Below are positions 42,082 through 50,898 of a DNA stretch of 64,000 nt, in pieces. Both the position numbers and the translations under genes were made by a program. The notes below the pieces were generated by a model, which was not told where the DNA came from, did no database searches, and saw only the letters and a list, made by a program, of their open reading frames with translations. The stretch is from positions 1 through 64,000 of the forward strand of contig JAQYEW010000038.1 of the NCBI GenBank assembly GCA_028723455.1, read 5' to 3'. Origin of the DNA: Prevotellaceae bacterium. Its GTDB lineage: Bacteria; Bacteroidota; Bacteroidia; Bacteroidales; Bacteroidaceae. Position 1 is the first letter of the stretch. Every line of letters begins with the position of its first letter.

Positions 42082-42408
42082 TCAGAAATCCATCTCTATC
42101 TTGATTTCATCGTTGCCTCTTTCTTCGCGAGGCTCCGCCTTGCCTTGGCTACCCTCTACAAAGTCGACGGCATCACGCAAAGCGCCAAGTACCTTTTCAA
42201 AATCCTCTTTATAAATAAAGATCTTATGCTTCTCGAAATTCACCTCAGGGGCATCTGCGTCGCCGCCTACGATTTTCTTGCTCTCCGTAAGCGATATGAA
42301 CATATCGCCCGAACGGCAGTTCTTGACATCCACATAATAAATGCGCTGACCGGCCCTAACGGCACGCGAAAACACAATTCCATCTTTCCTGCTTCCTGAC
42401 TCTTCCAT
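42082..42408 (-). CDS. DUF3276 PUR-alpha-like nucleic-acid-binding protein
   Basis: A 108-residue protein. The core GIVFSRAVRAGQRIYYVDVKNCRSGDMFISLTESKK, seen here as separate strands, is the PUR repeat typical of Bacteroidetes DUF3276, which binds single-stranded DNA/RNA as a dimer. A second half with HKIFIYKEDFEKVL follows. The start is ATG 42408 (MEESGSR); an upstream in-frame ATG would translate through the promoter. It is divergent from nusB. Confidence 0.88.
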   Translation of the reverse strand: MEESGSRKDGIVFSRAVRAGQRIYYVDVKNCRSGDMFISLTESKKIVGGDADAPEVNFEKHKIFIYKEDFEKVLGALRDAVDFVEGSQGKAEPREERGNDEIKIEMDF

Positions 42409-42441
42409 AACTATATGATGATTTATGATGCTCAGCAACAA

Positions 42442-42472
42442 CAAAGTTCCGCCTAAATATCGAAACAACAAA
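42442..42472 (-). promoter_or_regulatory. promoter of the PUR-type protein gene
   Basis: Minus strand TTTG (42469-42472), 19 bp, then GAACTTTG (42442-42449), one mismatch to TAnnTTTG. The start codon is 34 bp downstream. Confidence 0.6.
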
Positions 42473-42513
42473 ATATCAGAGGCAAAAATTCTTCATTTTC
42501 GGCAAGAAATCGC

Positions 42514-42521
42514 TATCTTTG
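42514..42521 (+). promoter_or_regulatory. -7 element of the nusB operon
   Basis: TATCTTTG, 24 bp before the nusB ATG at 42546. The -33 region is TTCTTC/TTTTC rather than TTTG. It excludes the longer in-frame TTG start at 42519, which falls inside the box. Confidence 0.6.
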
Positions 42522-42545
42522 CACGCAAAAGTTGATATTTACATA

Positions 42546-43469
42546 ATGATAAACCGCGAATTAATCCGTTTGAAGAGCGTGCAGGTGCTCTATGCCTTCT
42601 ACGAAAACGAAGGCAAAGACGTGCTCACAGCTGAAAAAGAACTCTTCTTCAGCCTCGACAAGAGCTATGAAATGTACCAGCATCTGCTGCTCCTGATGGT
42701 TGGCTTGAACCATATCGCATTGCGTGTTGCCGAAACCCAGCAGGCCCGCGCACGCCGTCTGGGCCTGGAAGCCGACGTAAACCAGAAGCTCATCAACAAC
42801 CGCTTCCTCGTGCAGCTCGAACAGAACGAGCAACTCCTTGCGTTCCGTGACGCACAAAAGTTCAGTTGGCTTGACCATGAGGATTTCCTGCGCCGACTCT
42901 ATGCACAGCTGCAAGAGCAGGATTTCTTCCAAGACTATCTGCACAGCAGCGAGGACAGCTACGACGAAGACCGCGAACTGTGGCGCAAGATTTACCGCAA
43001 CATGCTTTGCAACAACGATGCGCTGGACGAGATCCTGGAGGAAAACAGCCTCTACTGGAACGACGACAAGGTGATTGTGGATACCTTCATCCTGAAGACC
43101 ATCAACAGATTCAAGGAAAGCAACGCAGCCCAGCAGCCCCTCCTGCCCAAATTCAAGAGCGAAGAGGACCGCACCTTTGCATCCACCCTCTTCACCAACG
43201 CCATCCGCAACGCGGATTATTACCGCGAACTCATCAGCAACCAATCCCACGGATGGGAACTGACACGCCTGGCACACATGGATCTGGTGATCATGCAGCT
43301 GGCCCTGTCCGAAATCATCTGCTGCGAAAGCATACCCGTAAACGTCAGCATCAGCGAATACGTGGAAATCGCACGCACATACAGCACGCCCCGCAGCGCA
43401 GGCTATATCAACGGCATCCTGGATGCCATTGTCAAGCAGCTGCGCGCCGACGGTAAGATTAACAAATAA
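42546..43469 (+). CDS. nusB: transcription antitermination factor NusB
   Basis: A 307-residue protein in which the all-helical NusB domain is the C-terminal half (about 170-303; DRTFASTLFTNAIRN, RLAHMDLVIMQLALSEI and YSTPRSAGYINGILDAI). The N-terminus (INRELIRLKSVQVLYAFYENEG) resembles the start of NusB helix 1, then a long Bacteroidetes-specific insertion of about 130 residues intervenes. E. coli NusB is only 139 residues. It promotes rRNA antitermination with NusE. It heads a five-gene run to 45845. Confidence 0.92.
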   Translation: MINRELIRLKSVQVLYAFYENEGKDVLTAEKELFFSLDKSYEMYQHLLLLMVGLNHIALRVAETQQARARRLGLEADVNQKLINNRFLVQLEQNEQLLAFRDAQKFSWLDHEDFLRRLYAQLQEQDFFQDYLHSSEDSYDEDRELWRKIYRNMLCNNDALDEILEENSLYWNDDKVIVDTFILKTINRFKESNAAQQPLLPKFKSEEDRTFASTLFTNAIRNADYYRELISNQSHGWELTRLAHMDLVIMQLALSEIICCESIPVNVSISEYVEIARTYSTPRSAGYINGILDAIVKQLRADGKINK

Positions 43470-43480
43470 AACATAGAAAA

Positions 43481-43786
43481 ATGATTACATTGCTCCAAGC
43501 ACAGCCCGCCGGTGGCGGCCTACAAATGATTCTCATGATGGTGGTTCTCTTTGCCATCATGTGGTTCTTCATGATCCGCCCCCAACAGAAGAAGCAAAAG
43601 CAAGTACAGAACTTCCGCAATGCCATCCAGCCCGGCACCGACGTTGTTACCGCAGGCGGTATCTATGGCAAGGTGAAGGAAGTGAACGAAGCGGAGAACA
43701 CCCTCATCGTAGAGATTGCCCGCGACATCAAGATCAAGGTGGACCGCAACAGCGTTTACGCCACGGCACCCACCGAAGCACGCTAA
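43481..43786 (+). CDS. yajC: preprotein translocase subunit YajC
   Basis: A 101-residue protein with one N-terminal membrane helix (about 13-31; LQMILMMVVLFAIMWFFMI) directly followed by RPQQKKQKQ and a YajC domain (PGTDVVTAGGIYGKV). It associates with SecDF and the holotranslocon. The gene lies 11 bp after nusB. Confidence 0.94.
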   Translation: MITLLQAQPAGGGLQMILMMVVLFAIMWFFMIRPQQKKQKQVQNFRNAIQPGTDVVTAGGIYGKVKEVNEAENTLIVEIARDIKIKVDRNSVYATAPTEAR

Positions 43787-43816
43787 CCCTCCGGCGCGCC
43801 AATCCCTCATAGGCCC

Positions 43817-44830
43817 ATGGCACCGCTTTGGTTCAAAGAGATAATCAGGAAAACCAGCATTCTCCTTGCAAGCCCACGCTTCAAGGAGTTGTTGGTTTTT
43901 CTTATTTTTCTGATGGCCAGCACCGCCTTCTGGCTTGTGCTCACCATGGACGAAACGCTGGAAAACACCATCAAGGTGGAAGTGGAAATCGTCAATGTAC
44001 CCGAAGACATTGAAATCACCTCGCCCTGCGCCAGCAAGCTCAAAGTGCTTGTACGCGACCGTGGCACTGTCTTCTTCAACTACTGGCGCAACAAGCCCGA
44101 CCCCATCCGCATTCCCTTTTCACGCTTCCTGGAAGCGGACTTCGAAGGACACGCAACCATCGCGGCCGCGGAAATACAGCGCATGATTCAGAACAACCTG
44201 CTAAGCACGACAAAGGTGCTAAACATGACACCCGACTCGCTTGAACTTTACTTCTGCAAGAAGAACACACAGAAGAGGGTGCCCGTGCACGTCGGCGGTG
44301 TTGTAGAGGTGGATAGCGAATACTATCTGTTGGGCGTGCAACCCACTCCCAAAGAAATCATCGTCCAGGCCCCCAAGGCAATCCTGGACACCCTGCGCTA
44401 CGTAACCACCCAACCCATCAGCCTGAAAGGCCTGACGAAGAACACGACTACACAAACCCGCCTCCAGCCCATCACAGGCGCGAAATTCAGCCAAGAGGAA
44501 GTGGAGGTGGAAGCCAACGTGGATGTGTATATCGAGAACACCATCAGCGTGCCCATCCTTACGAGCAACTTTCCGGCAGACCGCACACTGCGCATATTCC
44601 CCAGCCACGAGGTGAAGGTTACCTACACCATCGGCTATGCCCACAACAAAGAAGTATCGGCGGACAGCTTTGTCATTCTGCTTACCTACGAGCAGATACT
44701 GCAATACCAGCAGCAAGGCTTCACAAAGATTCCCTTGCAGCTAAGGGGTATTCCCGCCGGTGTCAGCAATGTCTATCTGGAACCGAAAGAGGTGGATTAC
44801 CTGATAGAGAATATCGAAGAGGAGGAATAG
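43817..44830 (+). CDS. YbbR-like domain protein
   Basis: A 337-residue protein anchored by one helix (about 24-43; ELLVFLIFLMASTAFWLVL) with an extracytoplasmic part containing YbbR-type repeats (about 50-330; hydrophobic pairs such as IKVEVEIVNVPEDIEI and VPVHVGGVVEVDSEYYLLGVQPTP). YbbR/CdaR proteins in Firmicutes regulate cyclic-di-AMP synthase; in Bacteroidetes the role is not established and no cdaA is adjacent. It sits between yajC and coaE. Confidence 0.82.
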   Translation: MAPLWFKEIIRKTSILLASPRFKELLVFLIFLMASTAFWLVLTMDETLENTIKVEVEIVNVPEDIEITSPCASKLKVLVRDRGTVFFNYWRNKPDPIRIPFSRFLEADFEGHATIAAAEIQRMIQNNLLSTTKVLNMTPDSLELYFCKKNTQKRVPVHVGGVVEVDSEYYLLGVQPTPKEIIVQAPKAILDTLRYVTTQPISLKGLTKNTTTQTRLQPITGAKFSQEEVEVEANVDVYIENTISVPILTSNFPADRTLRIFPSHEVKVTYTIGYAHNKEVSADSFVILLTYEQILQYQQQGFTKIPLQLRGIPAGVSNVYLEPKEVDYLIENIEEEE

Positions 44831-44835
44831 CCGTC

Positions 44836-45417
44836 ATGCGCAAGATAGGCATAACGGGGGGCATCGGCAGCGGGAAAAGTTTCGTGAGCCACATTCTGGA
44901 AACACGCTTCGGCATCCCCATTTACAATTCTGACGCTCAAGCCAAACGGCTGATGACCGAGGACCAATCGCTTGTCCAAGGCTTACAGTCGCTCTTGGGA
45001 AAGGATGCGTATCTGCCCGACGGCCGGCTGAACCGCCCTTTCATCGCCAGCTACCTCTTTGCCTCGCCCCGGCATGCTGCACGAATCAACGCACTCGTTC
45101 ACCCCATCGTATGTGAAGACTTTGAAAGGTGGAGCCTCGCACAGACGTCGGCAACCGTGGGCGTTGAAAGTGCCATCCTCCTGGAGAGCGGATTAGAAAA
45201 GCTGGTGGATGACATCCTGCTGGTGGAGGCCTGCGAAGAGACAAGACTGCAACGAACCATCAAACGCGACCAGACACAGGCCGAGAACGTCCGCGCCCGC
45301 ATGGCGCAACAAGATATTGCCGCCATGCGCCTGGCTGCCACGTGGGTCATCAACAACGAGAAAGATAACAACGAAAACGATATATACAAACAAATTAAAG
45401 AATTAGGAATATGCTGA
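44836..45417 (+). CDS. coaE: dephospho-CoA kinase
   Basis: A 193-residue P-loop kinase for the last step of coenzyme A synthesis. The Walker A GITGGIGSGKS (about 5-15), YNSDAQAKRLM (substrate-site Asp) and the lid segment with RTIKRD are present. Length is typical. The start is ATG 44836, 5 bp after the YbbR gene; its end overlaps the next gene by 7 bp. Confidence 0.95.
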   Translation: MRKIGITGGIGSGKSFVSHILETRFGIPIYNSDAQAKRLMTEDQSLVQGLQSLLGKDAYLPDGRLNRPFIASYLFASPRHAARINALVHPIVCEDFERWSLAQTSATVGVESAILLESGLEKLVDDILLVEACEETRLQRTIKRDQTQAENVRARMAQQDIAAMRLAATWVINNEKDNNENDIYKQIKELGIC

Positions 45418-45845
45418 GAAAAGTATTAGCAATCGCCGGCAAGCCCGGCCTCTACAAACTGGTTTCACGCGGCAACAACAGCCTCATCATCGAGACCCTC
45501 GACGACAAGCACAAGCGGATGCCCGCCTTCGGAGCCGACAAGATAATCGCCTTGGCTGACATCGCCATGTACACCGACGAAGAGGAGGTGCCCTTGGCAA
45601 AGGTCATGCAGAACATACAGGACGAACTTGGGAAGGATGTCCTCATTGACATCAACCCCAAGAAAGCAAGCAACCAGGAACTGGCTGACTTCATGGCCAA
45701 AGCCCTTCCGAATTACGACCGCGAGCATGTTTATCCCGGCGACATGAAGAAACTCATCCAGTGGTACAACCTCCTGGTGCAGAACGGCATCAACGACTTC
45801 TCCCTGGAAGAAGCCGAGGAAAGCGAGACAACGGAAGAGGCTTGA
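45411..45845 (+). CDS. DUF5606-family protein
   Basis: A 144-residue protein starting MLRKVLAIAGKPGLYKLVSRGNNSLIIE, an SH3-like beta-barrel pattern, then a helical second half (ELADFMAKALPNYDREHVYPGDMKKLIQWYNLL) and an acidic tail. It matches the DUF5606 family of Bacteroidetes as I recall it; function unknown. It overlaps coaE by 7 bp and ends the operon before a strong terminator. Confidence 0.82.
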   Translation: MLRKVLAIAGKPGLYKLVSRGNNSLIIETLDDKHKRMPAFGADKIIALADIAMYTDEEEVPLAKVMQNIQDELGKDVLIDINPKKASNQELADFMAKALPNYDREHVYPGDMKKLIQWYNLLVQNGINDFSLEEAEESETTEEA

Positions 45846-45860
45846 TACGGCAAGCGAACC

Positions 45861-45901
45861 GACAAGAAAAAGACACCCCTTTGAGGTGTCTTTTTCTTGT
45901 C
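45861..45901. terminator. bidirectional terminator between the nusB-coaE operon and chrA
   Basis: A perfect 17-bp stem (GACAAGAAAAAGACACC at 45861-45877 with its complement at 45885-45901), 7-base loop, and A/T runs within the stem. It lies between convergent transcription units. Confidence 0.9.
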
Positions 45902-45914
45902 CATCACTATCGCC

Positions 45915-46493
45915 CTAAAACAAGATGATTCCCGCAACCGCACTGACACAGATCAACACGATGGGGCTCATCTTATAGACTTTCTGTGCAATAAGCGTGA
46001 AGAGGAAGATACCCACGCTCAACCAGAATTGCCAAGGGCAGAGCGAGGGAGAACTGAAGTTCTCGGCAGTCATCAGACAGAGTGCGGCAGCAGCCAACAG
46101 GCCAACCACGGCAGGGCGCAAAAGGCTGAACATAGACTCCACCATGGGATGGTCCTTGAACTTCATCAGGAAGCGGCTGATAAGCAACATCAGGATGAAA
46201 CTGGGAAGCACCACGGCAAAGGTGGAGATGAGAGAACCTACAACGCCCCAGACAGGACCGTAACCGGCATTCACCACGCTTGTGTATCCCACATACGTGG
46301 CGCTGTTGATGCCAATAGGCCCTGGCGTCATCTGCGACACGGCAACAATGTCCGTAAACTGGCCGTTCGTCATCCAATGGTAATCCGTAACCACAGAACC
46401 CTGAATCATGGAGATCATGGCATAACCGCCACCAAAACCAAACAGACCGATTTTGAAGAAAGTCCAAAAAAGCTGTAAATAGAGTAGTATCAT
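45915..46493 (-). CDS. chromate transporter, single-domain ChrA (second half)
   Basis: A 192-residue membrane protein. Its start (TFFKIGLFGFGGGYAMISMIQ) and the VAVSQMTPGPIGINSATYVGY segment are the ChrA half-domain signature (FGGGxAM, PGP). It overlaps the other half by 4 bp, so the two form a split (SCHR-pair) transporter. Chromate export is a family label; the physiological substrate in anaerobes is unclear. Confidence 0.88.
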   Translation of the reverse strand: MILLYLQLFWTFFKIGLFGFGGGYAMISMIQGSVVTDYHWMTNGQFTDIVAVSQMTPGPIGINSATYVGYTSVVNAGYGPVWGVVGSLISTFAVVLPSFILMLLISRFLMKFKDHPMVESMFSLLRPAVVGLLAAAALCLMTAENFSSPSLCPWQFWLSVGIFLFTLIAQKVYKMSPIVLICVSAVAGIILF

Positions 46494-47056
46494 TCTTCGT
46501 CCTCCTTATCGTCTTCCGTTTCATTCATCTTGCCCCACAGAAAGCCGGCAAAGGCGGCAACGGCAATCACATAGACAGGATTTACGTCCATCAGCCAAAT
46601 GAGCAGGGCAGCCACAACAGGTATCCATACCGTATAAACAGATATTTTCGCCGTCTGCGCCATCTTGAACACAGGGGCGGCTATCAAAGCCACCACTGCC
46701 GGGCGTATGCCTCGGAAGGCCTTTTCCACAATCGCATTATCGCGGAACCGGGTAAACACCAGAGCAATCGCCAAGATAATCAGAAACGAAGGCAAGGCAG
46801 CACCGAAGGCCGACAAAGCCGCACCACGCACGCCCCGCAATTTATAGCCGATAAAGATACTGATATTGATGGCAAAGATGCCGGGGCACGACTGTGCCAC
46901 CGCCATCAAGTCCACCAATTCCTCACTCTCCAACCATTTCTTTTCCTCCACCACCTTTTGTTCAATGAGCGGTATCATCGCATATCCGCCCCCGATGGTA
47001 AAAAGTCCGATATGGGAGAAAGTCAATAAAAGTTCTAAGTCTTTGTTCAATGTCAA
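46490..47056 (-). CDS. chromate transporter, single-domain ChrA (first half)
   Basis: A 188-residue protein with TFSHIGLFTIGGGYAMIPLIE, VVEEKKWLESEELVDLMAVAQSCPGI and about six helices, the counterpart of the adjacent half. The tail is acidic (NETEDDKEDEE). It starts 7 bp after purL and may be read from the same promoter. Confidence 0.88.
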   Translation of the reverse strand: MTLNKDLELLLTFSHIGLFTIGGGYAMIPLIEQKVVEEKKWLESEELVDLMAVAQSCPGIFAINISIFIGYKLRGVRGAALSAFGAALPSFLIILAIALVFTRFRDNAIVEKAFRGIRPAVVALIAAPVFKMAQTAKISVYTVWIPVVAALLIWLMDVNPVYVIAVAAFAGFLWGKMNETEDDKEDEE

Positions 47057-47063
47057 TCAGGTT

Positions 47064-50000
47064 TTACTTGTAGGCCTCAATCCACCGGCGTGCATTTACG
47101 AAAGCCTCTATCCAGGGCGTTACCTCGTCCATGCGACGATCGGCGGGATACCAGGCGTTCTGCCAGGGGAAGATGGCACGCTCCAAGTGAGGCATCATGG
47201 CCAGATGGCGTCCGTCCTTGGAACAGATGCCGGCCACTGAGAAGTCCGATCCGTTGGGATTGGCAGGATACTCGTCATAGCTGTACTTGGCAATCACGTT
47301 GTAATCGTCCTCGCTGCCGGGCAAACGGAACTTGCCTTCGCCGTGAGCCACCCAGATACCCAGCTTATTGCCGCTCAGGCTGCCGAACATCACGCTACGG
47401 TTGGTGGGTATGGTAACGCTTACGAACTCGCTCTCGAACTTATGGCTGTCGTTGTGCAGCATCCTGGCACCCTTGTCGCCCGTAAGTCCCAGTTCCACCA
47501 TCAGCTGGCAACCGTTGCAGATACCCAGCGAAAGGGTGTCCTTGCGCGCATAGAATTTGTCCAGTGCCTCCTTGGCCTTGGGATTGAAGAGGAAAGCCCC
47601 AGCCCATCCCTTGGCAGAACCCAAGACATCGCTGTTCGAGAAGCCGCCGCAGAATACAATCATATTCACGTCCTCCAGTGTCTCGCGACCCGTAATCAGA
47701 TCCGTCATCATCACGTCCTTCACGTCGAAGCCCGCCAGATAGAGGCTGTAAGCCATCTCGCGTTCGCCGTTCGTACCCTTCTCACGGATGATGGCAGCGC
47801 GCACGCCACTACGTTCGCGGCGGTCGGCCGAAATGCCATATTGCGCCAGCAAGCCTGTGAAGTCCTTATTAAATACCATTTCCAGAGGCTGTTGCTTGTA
47901 GTTCTCGAAACGCTCCTTCGCCTTGCCGTTGTGGCTCTGCTGGCGGTCCAGAAGATAGCTGCTGCTGTACCACACATCACGCAGATAGTCGATTTCAAAG
48001 AGATATGCCGCTTCGTTATGCACGACCTCAATCACACGCTCGTCCGTGGGTTCGCCTAACCTGATAAAGCTTACGCCGGCATCCGAGAGGATGTCCTTGA
48101 AACGTTTCTTGTCCTTATCCGCCACCTGCACCACCACAGCGGGGTTCTCCGCAAAGAGAATCTTCACCACATCATTGTGCTTGAAGCCGTCGAGGTTGAT
48201 TTTCAGGCCACCCTCCGTATTGGCGAAATTCATTTCCAGCAAGGTAGTGATAAGACCACCCGCAGAAATATCATGGCCGGCCAATATCAGGCCCTCGTTG
48301 ACACACTGTTGCAGGGCGTTGAAGGCAGCACGGAAATAATCGGGGTCCGCCACCGTAGGCACGTCGCTGCCCACCTTATTACGGCTTTGGGCAAAGGCAG
48401 AGCCGCCCAAACGCAGCTGGTCGAAGCTGAAATCAATATGGTAGACGGCGGACGGTGCCTGCTGCAATACGGGGCTAACGACCTTGCGAACGTCGCTCAC
48501 CTCGCCACCACTGCTTACAATCACCGTACCCGGCGAGATGATCTTCTCGCCACCGGGATATTTCTGCGTCATCGACAGACTGTCCTTTCCCGTTGGAACG
48601 TTGATTTTCAGCGCACAGCAGAAATCGCTCAGCGCCTGTACGCCTTCGTACAGACGTGCGTCCTCGCCCTCTTGCGAGCGGCAGGGCCACATCCAGTTGG
48701 CAGACAGGCTGACGCTATCCAAGCCCTCGGCCAAAGGTGCCCACACGAGGTTCGTCAGACTCTCCGCCACGCTCAGCACGCTACCCTTGGCCGCACTGGC
48801 CAAAGCCGCCTGAGGCGCATGGCCCAAGGCGGTAGCGATACCCTTGCGGCCACGATAATCCAAGGCAACAACACCACAGTCGCTCAAAGGAAGCTGAATC
48901 TCGCCCTGGCATTGCTGACGGGCCACCTTGCCCGTAACGCTGCGGTCCACCTTGTTCGTCAGCCAGTCCTTGCAGGCCACGGCCTCCAGCTGGAGCACAC
49001 GGCTTACGCTTTCCTGCAATTCGCCGGCCTCGTAACTGACGTCCTCGTAGGTACGCTCCACGGTATTGTCGCGCATAATGGTCTTGGGCGAATGGCCGAA
49101 CATCTGCGCCACGTCCAGGTCAAAGGGGCGGCGGCCGTCGGCCTGTACAAAGGCAAAGTGGGCGTCGCCCGTTGTCTCGCCTACCACATACATGGGAGCA
49201 CGCTCACGCTCGGCAATCTTGCGCACATGCTCCAGGTGCTCTTCCTGAATCAAGAGTCCCATGCGCTCCTGACTCTCGTTGGCAATGATTTCCTTGGCGG
49301 AGAGCGTCTTGTCGCCGACAGGCAGCCGGCTCATATCAATCAATCCGCCGCAGTCCTCCACCAATTCGCTCAGGCAGTTCACATGACCTGCGCTGCCGTG
49401 GTCGTGAATGGACACCACGGGGTTCACGTCCTCTTCGCACAGCGCGCGCACCAGGTTGCAGGCACGCTTCTGCATCTCGGGGTTGGCACGCTGCACGGCA
49501 TTCAATTCGATGCCGCTGCTGTATCTGCCCGTATCCACACTGGACACGCTGCCACCGCCCAATCCGATGCGATAGTTGTCGCCGCCCACAACGACCACCT
49601 TGTTACCCTTCTGGGGCACGCCCTTCAGGCAATCGCGCTTCGTGCCATAGCCTACGCCACCGGCCAGCATGATTACCTTGTCGTAGCCATACTGCTCGCC
49701 ATTTTCCTGATGCTCGAAGGTAAGCACGGATCCGGCAATCAGGGGCTGACCGAACTTATTGCCGAAATCGCTGGCGCCGTTGCTGGCCTTAATCAGGATC
49801 TGTTCGGGTGTCTGGTACAACCATTGGCGCACAGGCAGGATCTGTTCCCACTCGCGTTCCACGTCGGTACGGGGATAAGAGGTCATATAAACGGCCGTGC
49901 CGGCAATGGGCCAGCTGCCTACACCGCCACCCATACGGTCGCGAATCTCGCCGCCCGTACCCGTAGAGGCTCCGTTGAAAGGCTCAACGGTGGTGGGGAA

Positions 50001-50753
50001 ATTGTGCGTCTCTGCCTTCAGGCTGATCACGCTCTCTATATCCTTAATAATAAAATAGTCGCTGGTGCTGTGGTCGGCAGGCGCAAACTGCTCCACGACA
50101 GGTCCCTGTGCAAACGCCACATTATCCTTATAGGCAGAGATGATGCGGTGGGGATTCTCCTGCGTGGTCCTCTTAATCATCTGGAACAGGCTCGAGGGCT
50201 TCTCTTCGCCATCAATGACAAAGGTGCCGCCAAAAATCTTGTGGCGGCAGTGCTCGCTATTGATCTGGGCAAACCCGAACACCTCGCTGTCCGTCAGTCT
50301 GCGTCCCAACTGCCGCTCCACATTGTGCAGATAATCTATTTCCTCGGGACTCAGTGCCAGACCTTCCTGCTCGTTATAGGTTTCCAAGTCCTCAATCTCC
50401 CGGATAGGCGCAGGCTGGATGTCCACGGCAAAGATGTCCTGGCCAAGACCATGATACATGCGCTGCAACATCGGGTCGTGGCCGGCATCCTCGCCCCGCA
50501 CGGGGAAATACTCCTCAATACGCGCAATGCCGCTGAGATTCATGTTCTGCGTAATCTCAACGGCATTGGTGCTCCAAGGGGTAATCATCTCGCGGCGGGG
50601 GCCAACGAACCAGCCCGTAAGCTCATTCTCTGCGATGGGCAGTGCCTGGCCATACAGCCAACTCAACTTACTGATCTCGTCCTGACTCAAAGCATGGTCG
50701 GCCTGTGTGGCGATGATGCTCTGGGCGGGAGTCTTGAAGAAAGTAATTACCAT
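47064..50753 (-). CDS. purL: phosphoribosylformylglycinamidine synthase (single-chain PurL)
   Basis: A 1229-residue type-I FGAM synthetase that makes FGAM from FGAR, ATP and glutamine. It has an N-terminal PurS-like region, two AIRS-type synthetase repeats (segments such as FAQINSEHCRHKIFGG, ETHNFPTTVEPFNGASTG, SIHDHGSAGHVNCLSE and LAGHDISAGGL), and a C-terminal glutamine amidotransferase with nucleophile Cys in LGICNGCQ (about 1079). Length is normal. It has its own promoter, divergent from the GH20 gene. Confidence 0.97.
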   Translation of the reverse strand: MVITFFKTPAQSIIATQADHALSQDEISKLSWLYGQALPIAENELTGWFVGPRREMITPWSTNAVEITQNMNLSGIARIEEYFPVRGEDAGHDPMLQRMYHGLGQDIFAVDIQPAPIREIEDLETYNEQEGLALSPEEIDYLHNVERQLGRRLTDSEVFGFAQINSEHCRHKIFGGTFVIDGEEKPSSLFQMIKRTTQENPHRIISAYKDNVAFAQGPVVEQFAPADHSTSDYFIIKDIESVISLKAETHNFPTTVEPFNGASTGTGGEIRDRMGGGVGSWPIAGTAVYMTSYPRTDVEREWEQILPVRQWLYQTPEQILIKASNGASDFGNKFGQPLIAGSVLTFEHQENGEQYGYDKVIMLAGGVGYGTKRDCLKGVPQKGNKVVVVGGDNYRIGLGGGSVSSVDTGRYSSGIELNAVQRANPEMQKRACNLVRALCEEDVNPVVSIHDHGSAGHVNCLSELVEDCGGLIDMSRLPVGDKTLSAKEIIANESQERMGLLIQEEHLEHVRKIAERERAPMYVVGETTGDAHFAFVQADGRRPFDLDVAQMFGHSPKTIMRDNTVERTYEDVSYEAGELQESVSRVLQLEAVACKDWLTNKVDRSVTGKVARQQCQGEIQLPLSDCGVVALDYRGRKGIATALGHAPQAALASAAKGSVLSVAESLTNLVWAPLAEGLDSVSLSANWMWPCRSQEGEDARLYEGVQALSDFCCALKINVPTGKDSLSMTQKYPGGEKIISPGTVIVSSGGEVSDVRKVVSPVLQQAPSAVYHIDFSFDQLRLGGSAFAQSRNKVGSDVPTVADPDYFRAAFNALQQCVNEGLILAGHDISAGGLITTLLEMNFANTEGGLKINLDGFKHNDVVKILFAENPAVVVQVADKDKKRFKDILSDAGVSFIRLGEPTDERVIEVVHNEAAYLFEIDYLRDVWYSSSYLLDRQQSHNGKAKERFENYKQQPLEMVFNKDFTGLLAQYGISADRRERSGVRAAIIREKGTNGEREMAYSLYLAGFDVKDVMMTDLITGRETLEDVNMIVFCGGFSNSDVLGSAKGWAGAFLFNPKAKEALDKFYARKDTLSLGICNGCQLMVELGLTGDKGARMLHNDSHKFESEFVSVTIPTNRSVMFGSLSGNKLGIWVAHGEGKFRLPGSEDDYNVIAKYSYDEYPANPNGSDFSVAGICSKDGRHLAMMPHLERAIFPWQNAWYPADRRMDEVTPWIEAFVNARRWIEAYK

Positions 50754-50792
50754 AAGGGTAGCTCAATGAAAATTGGTTTGTTTTTCCACCTA

Positions 50793-50800
50793 CAAAGTTA
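50793..50800 (-). promoter_or_regulatory. -7 element of purL
   Basis: Minus strand TAACTTTG, 39 bp before the purL ATG. No TTTG at the usual distance; the region is shared with the divergent GH20 promoter. No purine riboswitch-like structure was recognised. Confidence 0.6.
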
Positions 50801-50831
50801 GTGCAAAATTACCACATTTGATGTATCCAAC

Positions 50832-50862
50832 TTGTTTTTATTTTTCTATTTCCTTATCTTTG
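50832..50862 (+). promoter_or_regulatory. promoter of the GH20 gene
   Basis: TTG (50832-50834), 20 bp, then TATCTTTG (50855-50862). It lies 36 bp before the ATG at 50899 and falls inside the longer in-frame extension, which is why that extension was rejected. Confidence 0.65.
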
Positions 50863-50898
50863 CAAAGGATTTTGTTAACCCCCTTAAACCCTTTTTAC

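Noticed and set aside
45861-45901. Long perfect stem as a novel RNA
   Set aside because: Position between convergent genes and A/T runs are fully explained by a bidirectional terminator.
48177-50801. 874-codon open frame opposite purL
   Set aside because: Antisense shadow of a full-length, motif-complete PurL; the translation shows no known domain.
50773-50898. N-terminal extension of the GH20 enzyme
   Set aside because: It contains the promoter box, while the ATG at 50899 is followed by a clean signal peptide.
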